From an uncultured Niabella sp. (GTDB taxonomy: Bacteria > Bacteroidota > Bacteroidia > Chitinophagales > Chitinophagaceae): a stretch of 64,000 nucleotides of DNA. The translations under genes and the position numbers were made by a program. The stretch is taken from assembly GCA_934486785.1 (NCBI GenBank), contig CAKSQK010000002.1, forward strand, positions 297,021 through 361,020, read 5' to 3'. The number at the start of each line of letters is the position of its first letter. Within the stretch, counting starts at the first letter, position 1. A model generated the notes under the pieces. That model was given only the letters and a program-made list of their open reading frames with translations, did no database searches and was not told the DNA's origin. Positions 57,401 through 64,000 of the stretch are shown piece by piece.

Positions 57401-59555
57401 TTAAATTATAAAAATCAAGGTTGTTGGTATACCCAAGGCTGGTGCCTGCAAGCATGGCAATAGAGCCGCGTTCGTTGGCAAGTAAATATTTTTCAGATAC
57501 CGTTTCGGCCGTAACCAGCCTTGTTGGGTTGAATGTGAAGATATTACCCACATTACAGCCAAGCATGTTAAAAATTGGGTATTTCCCATGATTGTTATAA
57601 TTATCAGGATTTTCAATTTTAAACGCCAGTGCCGTAGATGATGAGTGGCCAAAATAGGTAAGCAGGCCAATACCGTTATTGATCTGGTTGGCCAGTCGTA
57701 CAGAGTTCAGTTCTTCAGCGCCGGCAGACAGGCTTTTGATATAATCTGTAACGCTTGCACCATAAAAAGTATCTTTTATAACCTGCTTGTGATTGTTTAA
57801 ATAATAAGTGAGCAGGTCTATAGTGTATTGATCGCTGGCGCCTACAATATGTGCAATATCTTTCTTCCAGCTACTCTCATCTATCAATGGACTGTGCGTG
57901 GTTAAGTGCTGCTCGTATTGTTTTACTTTGATCAGGTAAGTTTGCAGTTCGGCGCCGCTGATCACCGACACGCGCCCGATTGGCGTAAGTGGAAGAGAGC
58001 TGGAGCCTTCAGCCGACAACAGCACATCTGAAGCGGGATAACCAAAAGTTGGCACTAAATTCAACCGCTCTATGGCTGCGGCGGTCTCGTTATGTTTTGC
58101 AGAATAATAATCAACACCTTTACCTACAATAAAAACATTTTGCAGCGGGCTGCTGAACCGGCTCCTTGCCCAGCGTAAAAAATTCCTTACGCTTAATGGA
58201 TTTTGTTTTATACCAAACCCAAACTGATCCACAAGCTGGTCTATCAGGTAAACTTTGGCATTAAACCCGCCACCTGTGGCAGTCTGGCGGTAAGCGCGAT
58301 ACTCTTCAACAGGCTGTGTATTGTTAGGCCCTGTTAGCAATGCCCTGTTGGTGATGATGAGGTAATTGCCCTGGTTTGCAGCAGCGCTGTAATCCACAAA
58401 ATTTCTTGTTTCAAAAGCCGTGATATTTTTTACATTAGTAGCATTGTCGTTCACCAGCAAAAGATCCTGCGTGCCGGCACCGGGCTGTGTAAAAACTTTT
58501 AGTAATGCTGGCGTTGTAGCGTCTACCGTGTACCTTTTACCATTGCTTAGATCATAAAGTATGGTGGTTCCCCCCGATGTATTAAAACCGCTTATCTCAA
58601 AATAAGTTCCTGCTGTTTTTGTTGGCGCCTGAAACCTGAAACTGGAAGCGCCGCCAAAGTTGAATGTGCGCGGGTATGTCATTTGCACCTGGGCTACCCT
58701 AATGCGGTTAGTGGTTGCAGCCACGTTAGCTACAACAAAACTGGCATTATTCGGCGCGATCAGGCTTACAGGAGCTGTGCCTGTTAACTTTAAAAAATTG
58801 AAGTTTGAAAAAGCCGTGTCAAAAATCACTGCATTGTTTAGTGTAAGCCTTACGTTTCGTACTGCATACGAGTTGCCGGTCACATTCATATTGATGCTTA
58901 CTTCCGGCGCACCGCCACCGGTGTAAACAAACAAATTGCTTTTGGTAAAAGCTCTCGTGCCGCCATTGCTAATGTCGTTGGAAGCCCAGCCTTCAGCACT
59001 TTCGTATGATGCCGGGTATACCGCTTCCCCACCTTCGCCGTAAGGCTGGCCCAAATGGATCTGCTCATTAAAATGCTCACTAACAGTATGCAAAAAATAA
59101 GGCTCAGGCACAGCGCCTGCTGGTATGGCAGTAGTAACAGGCACCAGCCGTTTGTTCGATCCTGCTGGGTTTACCGTCAGAAAATAAACAGCCGTATCTG
59201 TAAACAAGCTTTTGGAGTTATTGATCTGGTGCGCAGGATTGCGGTACAGGGCATTATCAGGTTTGCCATCATTGGCCTCTCCCCAAAATTCAATGTAGCC
59301 GCCGCTGCCCAGCGCGCCCGATTGGGAGCTGGTATAAACAGGCACCTGCTCACCGTTTCTCCATAATTGAAAATGAGCAGCGTCTGTAGCGCCAAGGCCA
59401 ATGCCTGCAAGCGCTGCCTGAGAGATGCGGTACAGCCCTGTTTCTCCTACTTTAAATTTATAGTAGGTTTTGCTATAATCAATCCACTCGTTATTGTACT
59501 GCGCCAGCGCAAGTAACGGGCAAAGTGTGCATAATATCAAAAACAGCTTTCTCAT
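54477..59555 (-). CDS. C25 family peptidase, PorU2-like (type IX secretion system)
   Basis: Signal peptide 1-18 (LLALAQ). A beta-rich N-terminal half is followed by a gingipain-type C25 domain at about 390-780. The catalytic pair is His637 (TYFGHSSS) and Cys667 (MLGCNVG). Further beta domains follow, and from about 1576 a type IX/FlgD-like C-terminal domain (NLLNYPNPFTTSTAFVF, YKWDGTDQYGQKLANGVYLY). PorU is the sortase that cleaves the C-terminal signal of type IX cargo; at 1692 residues this is longer than PorU and fits what is called PorU2. The downstream partner gene of PorV/PorQ type supports a secretion role. Confidence 0.82.
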   Translation of the reverse strand: MRKLFLILCTLCPLLALAQYNNEWIDYSKTYYKFKVGETGLYRISQAALAGIGLGATDAAHFQLWRNGEQVPVYTSSQSGALGSGGYIEFWGEANDGKPDNALYRNPAHQINNSKSLFTDTAVYFLTVNPAGSNKRLVPVTTAIPAGAVPEPYFLHTVSEHFNEQIHLGQPYGEGGEAVYPASYESAEGWASNDISNGGTRAFTKSNLFVYTGGGAPEVSINMNVTGNSYAVRNVRLTLNNAVIFDTAFSNFNFLKLTGTAPVSLIAPNNASFVVANVAATTNRIRVAQVQMTYPRTFNFGGASSFRFQAPTKTAGTYFEISGFNTSGGTTILYDLSNGKRYTVDATTPALLKVFTQPGAGTQDLLLVNDNATNVKNITAFETRNFVDYSAAANQGNYLIITNRALLTGPNNTQPVEEYRAYRQTATGGGFNAKVYLIDQLVDQFGFGIKQNPLSVRNFLRWARSRFSSPLQNVFIVGKGVDYYSAKHNETAAAIERLNLVPTFGYPASDVLLSAEGSSSLPLTPIGRVSVISGAELQTYLIKVKQYEQHLTTHSPLIDESSWKKDIAHIVGASDQYTIDLLTYYLNNHKQVIKDTFYGASVTDYIKSLSAGAEELNSVRLANQINNGIGLLTYFGHSSSTALAFKIENPDNYNNHGKYPIFNMLGCNVGNIFTFNPTRLVTAETVSEKYLLANERGSIAMLAGTSLGYTNNLDFYNLNFYRNLAELKYGAGLGEVMQNTINSIFGAMPEESNFSQRILCEAFVLNGDPAIATYHFSKPDYAIEDRFLKVSPGFISVADTEFALDYKIFNIGKAINREIVVEIKRTFPDQSTAVIRRDTIAGIRYADSLRFVVPVDPVKDKGMNKITITIDPDNEIDELFETNNTITRDVFIYENDIRPVYPYDYSIVNRQQIVFAASTANPLAATQNYLMEIDTTRLFNSPLKISVNKTSVGGLVEFSPGITFRDNTVYYWRVAAAPASSADETNWNYSSFTYLAASEPGFGQSHRYQFDGGQHDRIFIDSSGLFRYENLKSTITVSNAYYPYAGGGADFALQIGDVVKQQGFMASPLANPQMNSLRFYLINNKTLQPVFNKDMGTTGMYGSYRPLPWNTVTVLGFFQFDISTTAARKTVMDFLDSIPSGYYVGLTSAQWIPTILPSVWKSDTAVLGKNNSLYHKLKSIGLSAVDSIQPHDTTNTLLPYVFIYQKDNKVPLAQVVGKAVSDKLVVTVTVNVPDSVGSIRSPRFSKAEGWKTLSWDGYSLENSSADKGFVSVIGIDKNGSESVLMSDIPASQQTADLSSISAETYPALRFEMRTEDLVDRTPYQLRYWRVNGKPVPEGAIAPNIFYSKKDTLQLGEPLNIGVAFKNVSDQPFDSLKVRVIVRDRNNVENNIAVPDQKALVAGDTIRLNVPIETRNFIGHNSLFVEFNPLSAQPEQVHVNNFLNTDFYVIGDSLNPYLDVTFDGMHILNKDIVSSKPDVLIKLTDDSKWMLIDNPDLVKVQLRHPDGITREYKYDSDTLRFNPPGTSGENTATINFKPYLQQDGNYELIISAKDQSGNTAGDMQYRVNFQVINKQMISNLLNYPNPFTTSTAFVFTLTGSEIPQNIRIQIMTITGKIVKEITKAELGPLKIGRNITEYKWDGTDQYGQKLANGVYLYRVITNHHGKSLEKYRAENDNTDRYFKGGYGKMYLMR

Positions 59556-59585
59556 TAAAAAAACAGCTCTTTTATTTTAAATTCA

Positions 59586-60692
59586 TCAATTTTCCCTGTT
59601 GCGTTTTCCCAAATTGGCTTTTAGCGAAATAACATGGGTAAACAGCGGGTTTGACTGGTTGGCCAGGTTGGCAAAAGCATAATCAATCACCACGGGCCCC
59701 ACCCTGAAACCTGCGCCTGCGCTTGGCTGAAATATCCATACTTTTTTTTGATTTAAAGTATCACCGTCAGCCAGTGCTTTTTGAAAGTTGTTGACACCGC
59801 CTCTTACAAAAAAAATATCCTTATACGCATACTCCAGTCCAAGCTTAGGATCCACACTTACAGGATCGCTGCTGACCACGGTATTGCGCTTTCCGTCGAA
59901 GGTTACATCCAAATTGGTTTCGGCAAGTATAGAGGAATTTTTTCCCAGAGAAAAAACCCTGCCTGCTGCAAGTAACAGCCGCGGTGAGGTCATTTCAGTT
60001 GATCTTACAGGAATGTCATTTTGAGTAAGGTACAGCACTTCTTTTTCTTTATCCGTAAAACTGAAAGACCAGGTATTGAACGTGCTGGTAATATCTTTAC
60101 CAACAATACCAAACCTCCAGCGGTCTTTTAGTATCTGCAGGCCCGCGTCAAGGCCAAAGCCCCACGCTTTGGCAAAACTTCCCACGCTGCGGTGTATCAC
60201 TTTTGCATTGAGACCAAAGTTAACGGCTTTGTTTTCTGAACTGCTAAGCTGCTGCGCGTAAGAAACCAGCATGGCATAGTCGGCAGAAGAAAAAGGTTTG
60301 ATGTTATTGTAATTAATAGAGCCGTCCGGTTCTACCAAAAAAAGCGTGTTCATAATATCATCCACCGCAAACCGCAACGCCGTTACGCCAATTGCTCTTT
60401 TGTTATTTGTACCCGGTATGGCAACATTTGCAAAATCATACTTACCAATACCGGCAAAATATTCCGAGTGCATCAGGTTGATCTGTGTGTTGGTTACATT
60501 TACCAGCCCGGCGGGGTTCCAGTAACCCGCGGTTCCATCCCTTACAGATGCGGCCTGCGCGCTGCCCATCGCCATGCCTCTTGCGCCTGCGCCAATATTC
60601 AAAAATTCGTTTGAATATTTCCTAAACTGTGCGCGGGAGTCAACAGCAATCGTTACAAGCAGAATTAAAATAGTTAATTGAAGCGCTTTCAT
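59586..60692 (-). CDS. PorV/PorQ-family outer membrane beta-barrel protein
   Basis: Signal peptide 1-21 (VDSRAQ). The FLNIGAGARGMAMGSAQAAS (about 33-52), GTAGYWNPAGLVNV (about 57-70) and IGVTALRFAVDDIMNT segments are those of the PorV/PorQ/FadL-like barrel family. PorV docks type IX cargo at the outer membrane and hands it to the PorU sortase. This gene lies 30 bases upstream of a PorU2-like peptidase, consistent with a second PorU-PorV pair. ATG at 60692 chosen because it yields a good signal peptide. About 368 residues. Confidence 0.84.
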   Translation of the reverse strand: MKALQLTILILLVTIAVDSRAQFRKYSNEFLNIGAGARGMAMGSAQAASVRDGTAGYWNPAGLVNVTNTQINLMHSEYFAGIGKYDFANVAIPGTNNKRAIGVTALRFAVDDIMNTLFLVEPDGSINYNNIKPFSSADYAMLVSYAQQLSSSENKAVNFGLNAKVIHRSVGSFAKAWGFGLDAGLQILKDRWRFGIVGKDITSTFNTWSFSFTDKEKEVLYLTQNDIPVRSTEMTSPRLLLAAGRVFSLGKNSSILAETNLDVTFDGKRNTVVSSDPVSVDPKLGLEYAYKDIFFVRGGVNNFQKALADGDTLNQKKVWIFQPSAGAGFRVGPVVIDYAFANLANQSNPLFTHVISLKANLGKRNREN

Positions 60693-60854
60693 TAAGATAC
60701 AAAACAATTTTCTGAACAGTGTTCACACAAATTAAGATTATTCTGCGAATTTACATTTTCCATATTTACCGGCAGTATTTTTTAGCTGAACCGGCAATTT
60801 TATTCGTTGAACACGCTTTATAATGCAAATACAGCCAGCTAACACTGAATGGCG

Positions 60855-60862
60855 TATTTTTG
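60855..60862 (+). promoter_or_regulatory. -7 element before tyrS
   Basis: TATTTTTG matches TAnnTTTG exactly and ends 17 bases before the ATG at 60880; no TTG lies at the expected distance. Confidence 0.45.
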
Positions 60863-60879
60863 CCGGCATTAAAAATTGA

Positions 60880-62160
60880 ATGATGGACCTGATCAAAGAA
60901 CTTACCTGGCGCGGAATGGTGCAGGACATAATACCCGGCACAAAAGAACAACTGAATAAAGAAGCAACCACGGCATATATTGGTTTTGACCCTACGGCTA
61001 CCAGCCTGCACATTGGCAGCCTGGTGCCTATTTTATTATTGGTACACCTGCAAAAAGCCGGGCATAAACCCATTGCACTGGTAGGCGGCGCCACAGGTAT
61101 GATTGGCGACCCCAGCGGTAAAAGCCAGGAGCGCAACCTGCTTAACGAAGAACAACTGGCAGCCAACGTGGCGGGCATTCAACAACAACTTGAAAAGTTT
61201 CTGGACTTTGACCCGGCCAACCCCAATGCCGCAAAAATGGTAAACAACTACGACTGGTTTAAACACATTTCATTCCTTGATTTTTTACGCGATGCCGGCA
61301 AGCACATTACCGTGAATTATATGATGGCGAAAGACAGTGTAAAAAAACGTTTTGAAGGTGAAGTGGGCATCAGTTATACCGAGTTTGCTTACCAGTTGAT
61401 GCAGGGTTACGACTTTTATCATTTATATAAAGAAGAAAACTGTAAACTTCAAATGGGTGGTAGCGACCAGTGGGGCAATATTACCACCGGTACGGAATTT
61501 ATACGCCGTAAAATAAACGGGGAAGCTTTTGCTTTTACATGCCCCCTTATTAGAAAAGCCGATGGTACAAAATTTGGCAAAACCGAACAGGGCAACGTGT
61601 GGCTGGACCCTGCAAAAACCACTCCTTACCAGTTTTACCAGTTCTGGCTGAACGCCAGCGATGAAGATGCTGAAAACTGGATCAAAATTTTTACTTTTTT
61701 AGATGAAGCATCTATAACAACGCTGATCAGCGATCACCGCCAAAACCCCGGCAGGCGCGAACTGCAAAAAAAACTTGCCAAAGAAATCACCATTTTTGTT
61801 CATGGACAGGAAGAATACCAAAAAGCTGTTGAAACAACAGAAAAGCTTTTTGCCAATCAAACCAAAGCTGCGGAGGAAATGAGTATTGAAGACCTCGAAG
61901 GCATGGACGGTGTGATCAGGGCAAACCTGGAGCCTAAAAAAATTGCGGCTGGCATTGACATCATCAGCCTGCTGGCCGATACAAACATTACCGCAAGCAA
62001 AGGCGAAGCGCGCAAGCTGGTGCAGGGTGGCGGCATCAGCCTTAACCGCAAAAAAGTGGAGGATGTGACGCTAAGTATAAACAGCAGCTACCTGTTGCAT
62101 GACAAATACCTGCTGTTACAAAAAGGCAAAAAGTATTATTTTTTGGTGGAGGTGAATTAG
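60880..62160 (+). CDS. tyrS: Tyrosyl-tRNA synthetase
   Basis: Class I synthetase that charges tRNA-Tyr. HIGH signature as H44-I-G-S (SLHIGSLVP); KMSKS as K231-F-G-K-T (TKFGKTEQG). The substrate pocket [24 protein letters not shown] and an S4 RNA-binding domain at about 360-426 ([20 protein letters not shown]) complete it. Length 426 residues. Its stop codon overlaps that of a broken exonuclease-like gene on the opposite strand as TTAG. Confidence 0.97.
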   Translation: MMDLIKELTWRGMVQDIIPGTKEQLNKEATTAYIGFDPTATSLHIGSLVPILLLVHLQKAGHKPIALVGGATGMIGDPSGKSQERNLLNEEQLAANVAGIQQQLEKFLDFDPANPNAAKMVNNYDWFKHISFLDFLRDAGKHITVNYMMAKDSVKKRFEGEVGISYTEFAYQLMQGYDFYHLYKEENCKLQMGGSDQWGNITTGTEFIRRKINGEAFAFTCPLIRKADGTKFGKTEQGNVWLDPAKTTPYQFYQFWLNASDEDAENWIKIFTFLDEASITTLISDHRQNPGRRELQKKLAKEITIFVHGQEEYQKAVETTEKLFANQTKAAEEMSIEDLEGMDGVIRANLEPKKIAAGIDIISLLADTNITASKGEARKLVQGGGISLNRKKVEDVTLSINSSYLLHDKYLLLQKGKKYYFLVEVN

Positions 62161-62360
62161 TTTAAAAACTTCACCTTTTGCGGGTACCTTTTAGCATAGC
62201 TGAAAAGCATATTGGTGATGGCGCTGTTTTCTTTATACGGCGTAACCACATCCTTAAAATATTCGGGCTGTTCTATTTGAACATCGCTGCCAATAAAGCC
62301 CATGCCGTAAAATTTACCTTTCCATACCAGGATGCAGCTTTTTTCGTCAATTGTAATTCC
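62157..62360 (-). pseudogene. 3' remnant of an exonuclease-like gene
   Basis: Minus-strand reading ending in the stop at 62157-62159 gives IDEKSCILVWKGKFYGMGFI, then GSDVQIEQPEYFKDVVTPYK and ENSAITNMLFSYAKRYPQKV, then KFLN. This matches, as I recall, the last ~65 residues of the Bacteroidota DNA polymerase III epsilon/UvrC-like exonuclease protein. No upstream part or start is present; the frame continues a little (IIDKGIT) and then meets unrelated sequence near 62350-62375. The gene was cut by a rearrangement. Confidence 0.5.
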
Positions 62361-62675
62361 TTTATCAATAATAGCAGCAATGGTGCTACTTATGGGGCAA
62401 CTAAAATGTCAAAAGAAGGTTGGGGGGCTGTTATTGCTCACGAAGTTTTACATTTAGTAATTGTTGCGGGAGGAAGAGTTCCTACTGAAACAAATTTAAC
62501 TCATCATACCGAAATATTTAGAAACTATGTGAATCCGACTAAAAGCTTATTGATTGATGCTTTTGGAGTTTCGGAAACTGATGCAATTAAACTGGCTTTG
62601 GGTGGCTTGGGAGATTTATGGAATTTTGCAAATTTTGCATCATTGGCAGACAGCGAGTATGGAGTCACATTATAA
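62178..62675 (+). CDS. Zincin-like (HEVLH) C-terminal fragment, toxin-tip-like
   Basis: Only the part from about 62349 looks authentic. It reads NCNSFINNSSNGATYGATKM, SKEGWGAVIAHEVLHLVIV, then THHTEIFRNYVNPTKSLLID and GGLGDLWNFANFASLADSEY. HEVLH is an HExxH zincin motif. This resembles the tail of polymorphic-toxin or RHS-like proteins, in which a metallopeptidase-like domain ends with a G-L-W segment. The open frame before 62349 is antisense of the exonuclease remnant and is probably not coding. A following small gene could be its immunity partner. It looks like a displaced toxin tip without its N-terminal carrier. Confidence in the family is modest. Confidence 0.5.
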   Translation: MRVPFSIAEKHIGDGAVFFIRRNHILKIFGLFYLNIAANKAHAVKFTFPYQDAAFFVNCNSFINNSSNGATYGATKMSKEGWGAVIAHEVLHLVIVAGGRVPTETNLTHHTEIFRNYVNPTKSLLIDAFGVSETDAIKLALGGLGDLWNFANFASLADSEYGVTL

Positions 62676-62726
62676 CAAAGGTACAATGTGTAACGCTTTA
62701 TAAAATTCACTAATTAATGGCATAAT

Positions 62727-63308
62727 ATGAAACACATCACTGCTATCTTTTTCTTAACTATTTATTTATTTATAAATGAACTGAATGCAAAAAGCCAGAG
62801 CAGCGCTATAATCAACAATAGTGATACTACTATCCTAAATGTTGTAAAAGATATAAAGGAGTTTGAGAATATTATAAGATGGAGTGTTTATCAACATAAT
62901 GATACACTATCAAAAGTTATTTATCAGAAAGAAGTTTTATTCTTTAAATTTAATGTGAATAAAAGTGGACGAATCGAAAATATAAAATGTTCAGAAAAAC
63001 AACCTAAACTGTTAATTGATATCATTACTACCAGTTTACGAAATATGAAAATTGGAACGCCTCAATTTAATAACACTGATTCAGGATTATTTGTACTGCC
63101 TGTTTGCTATAACTACCTGGGAGAGTCGTATAGCCCTGAAAAGCAGTTCAATACTAACACCAATATAGATTACAATGATTTAGATTCATATATTAACTTA
63201 AACAAAAACGGCTTTTTTGATAATGCGAAAACAGGCGGTATTTTAAAAGGATTGAAATGCACCTTTCTTCCCTGGATTAAAATCAGTCCACCTGAATCCT
63301 TTCGTTGA
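62727..63308 (+). CDS. AT-rich secreted protein, function unknown
   Basis: 193 residues; signal peptide at about 1-22 (LTIYLFINELNAKS). The body has no motif I recognise; a segment with KSGRIENIKCSEKQP and a stretch GLFVLPVCYNYLGESYSPEK are seen. Base composition is clearly more AT-rich than the tyrS side, with many Asn, Ile and Lys codons, a sign of transfer. It lies 51 bases after the zincin fragment on the same strand, the position of an immunity gene in toxin loci. That role is inference. The last residues (PWIKISPPESFR) may come from a junction. Confidence 0.5.
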   Translation: MKHITAIFFLTIYLFINELNAKSQSSAIINNSDTTILNVVKDIKEFENIIRWSVYQHNDTLSKVIYQKEVLFFKFNVNKSGRIENIKCSEKQPKLLIDIITTSLRNMKIGTPQFNNTDSGLFVLPVCYNYLGESYSPEKQFNTNTNIDYNDLDSYINLNKNGFFDNAKTGGILKGLKCTFLPWIKISPPESFR

Positions 63309-63498
63309 TTCCAAACTCCTTCTTGGACAAGTTGGGTAAAAAATCAGTAAATCCGAAAGTTATAAAGCCAAAAAGACCATAGACGAACAACAGTAAATGG
63401 AATGATCACTGATTCATGGTAGTGGTTCAACATATAGGCTCAGCAACGAGTGTCGTACAATTAAAATAATATCCACTTTGGTAAGCTACGAGGAAAAA

Positions 63499-63960
63499 AT
63501 GCCGCCAACGATGATGTCGGCCAATGGTACGGGAACCGGCGATACCGGTGACGATACAGGGGATGACTCTTATTTTGATTCACAGGAACTGGAAACGGTG
63601 ATAGTAACCGCCGTTAATACCGGCACCGGCGATACCTGGGACACAGGCTGGGCCCACAGCTACGATACACGCCCTACTACCACCGACCCCGAACCTCCCT
63701 ATAATTGTAATTGTGGGGGTGGGGGTGGAAGTAACAGTGCACCTGAAACTGTAGTAAATTTGGTAACAGACCCCTGTAAAAATGGAGCATTGACAGCTAT
63801 AACGAACAATAAAATTAGAAATACTATCAGTCAGTTTTATAATGATTATCTAGTTCCCGCTAGTTCAAACTTTCGAATAGTACTTTTAGAAGGCCCAGTA
63901 GTTAGCGGGGGGCCTGCTGAAACTGTAAGCGTACCTATATTTCGGTCAATTCAAAATTAG
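63499..63960 (+). CDS. Gly/Asp/Thr-rich protein fragment with ETVIVTA segment
   Basis: About 153 residues from the ATG at 63499; a TTG at 63478 is in frame and the frame stays open back to a stop at 63403. It contains GTGTGDTGDDTGDDSYFDSQ, the ELETVIVTA segment and CNCGGGGG, followed by DPCKNGALTAITNNKI. In Chitinophagaceae surface and toxin-like proteins an 'ExVIVTAP' segment precedes a Gly-rich linker and a C-terminal domain starting with DPC. So this looks like the linker and first part of such a protein, cut short by the stop at 63960. No signal peptide. Function unknown. Confidence 0.4.
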   Translation: MPPTMMSANGTGTGDTGDDTGDDSYFDSQELETVIVTAVNTGTGDTWDTGWAHSYDTRPTTTDPEPPYNCNCGGGGGSNSAPETVVNLVTDPCKNGALTAITNNKIRNTISQFYNDYLVPASSNFRIVLLEGPVVSGGPAETVSVPIFRSIQN

Positions 63961-64000
63961 AGGATTTGTGTTGTTTTCGATAGACGGGTTATCCACTACC

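Noticed and set aside
60738-61178. Minus-strand frame of about 146 codons over the tyrS start
   Set aside because: Antisense to the TyrS nucleotide-binding region; Cys/Ser-rich composition typical of antisense of housekeeping genes.

Overview
The window reads as a chromosomal segment of a Bacteroidota bacterium, most likely of the Chitinophagaceae/Chitinophagales. Evidence: SusC/CarboxypepD_reg-type TonB receptors, a type IX secretion C25 peptidase paired with a PorV/PorQ-family barrel, many short 'MKK...C' lipoproteins, a DUF2851 gene, the yceD-rpmF-plsX order, and promoter elements of the Bacteroidota type (TTG ... TAnnTTTG) with few Shine-Dalgarno sequences. Coding density is high. I see no rRNA, tRNA, CRISPR array, insertion sequence or phage.

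Layout. 1-5.9 kb: UbiA-type prenyltransferase, Maf nucleotide pyrophosphatase, DUF2851, two LVIVD-type lipoproteins, an outer-membrane protein and a Cys-rich lipoprotein. 5.9-9.6 kb: SIMPL-domain protein, a small frameshifted gene, a large TonB receptor. 9.6-11.6 kb: yceD-rpmF-plsX on the minus strand, with a clear promoter and a hairpin plus T-run between rpmF and plsX. 11.6-17.9 kb: CAP lipoprotein, a Trp/Tyr-rich then Arg/Gln-rich secreted protein, DnaJ-domain protein, rhomboid, M1 peptidase, SDR. 17.9-25.6 kb: ABC-F ATPase, gluconate-dehydrogenase-type subunit 3 with a GMC oxidoreductase, PlsC acyltransferase and PriA, whose 5' end appears frameshifted. 25.6-31.9 kb: NAD(P)-binding protein, Ig-like secreted protein, Hsp20 (with a 10-bp inverted repeat before its start), a small conserved protein, a CCG-domain Fe-S protein, an ATP-grasp protein and a ComEA-like helix-hairpin-helix protein.

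32-40.5 kb carries rpoB-rpoC, here without rplJ/rplL upstream and closed by a strong terminator. 40.8-47.3 kb: Skp/OmpH-like protein, APC permease, two paralogous lipoproteins, an alpha/beta hydrolase, an MFS transporter and a DtxR/MntR-type metal regulator. The regulator is divergent from a TonB receptor with a CxxC in its plug and a thioredoxin-fold partner (47.4-50.2 kb). The 108-bp gap between the two start codons holds two opposed promoters and three GTTAG motifs, which looks like a metal-responsive uptake locus. 50.2-60.7 kb: carB, a family 2 glycosyltransferase, a 1692-residue C25 peptidase (PorU2-like) and its PorV/PorQ-family partner.

60.9-62.2 kb is tyrS. Beyond it the chromosome is disturbed. 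The last ~65 codons of an exonuclease-like gene lie antisense and broken, directly joined to the tail of a zincin-like domain (HEVLH) that resembles a polymorphic-toxin tip. An AT-rich secreted protein and a Gly/Asp-rich fragment with an ETVIVTA segment follow. This right edge and the 47.3-kb regulator/receptor locus are the parts most worth a second look.
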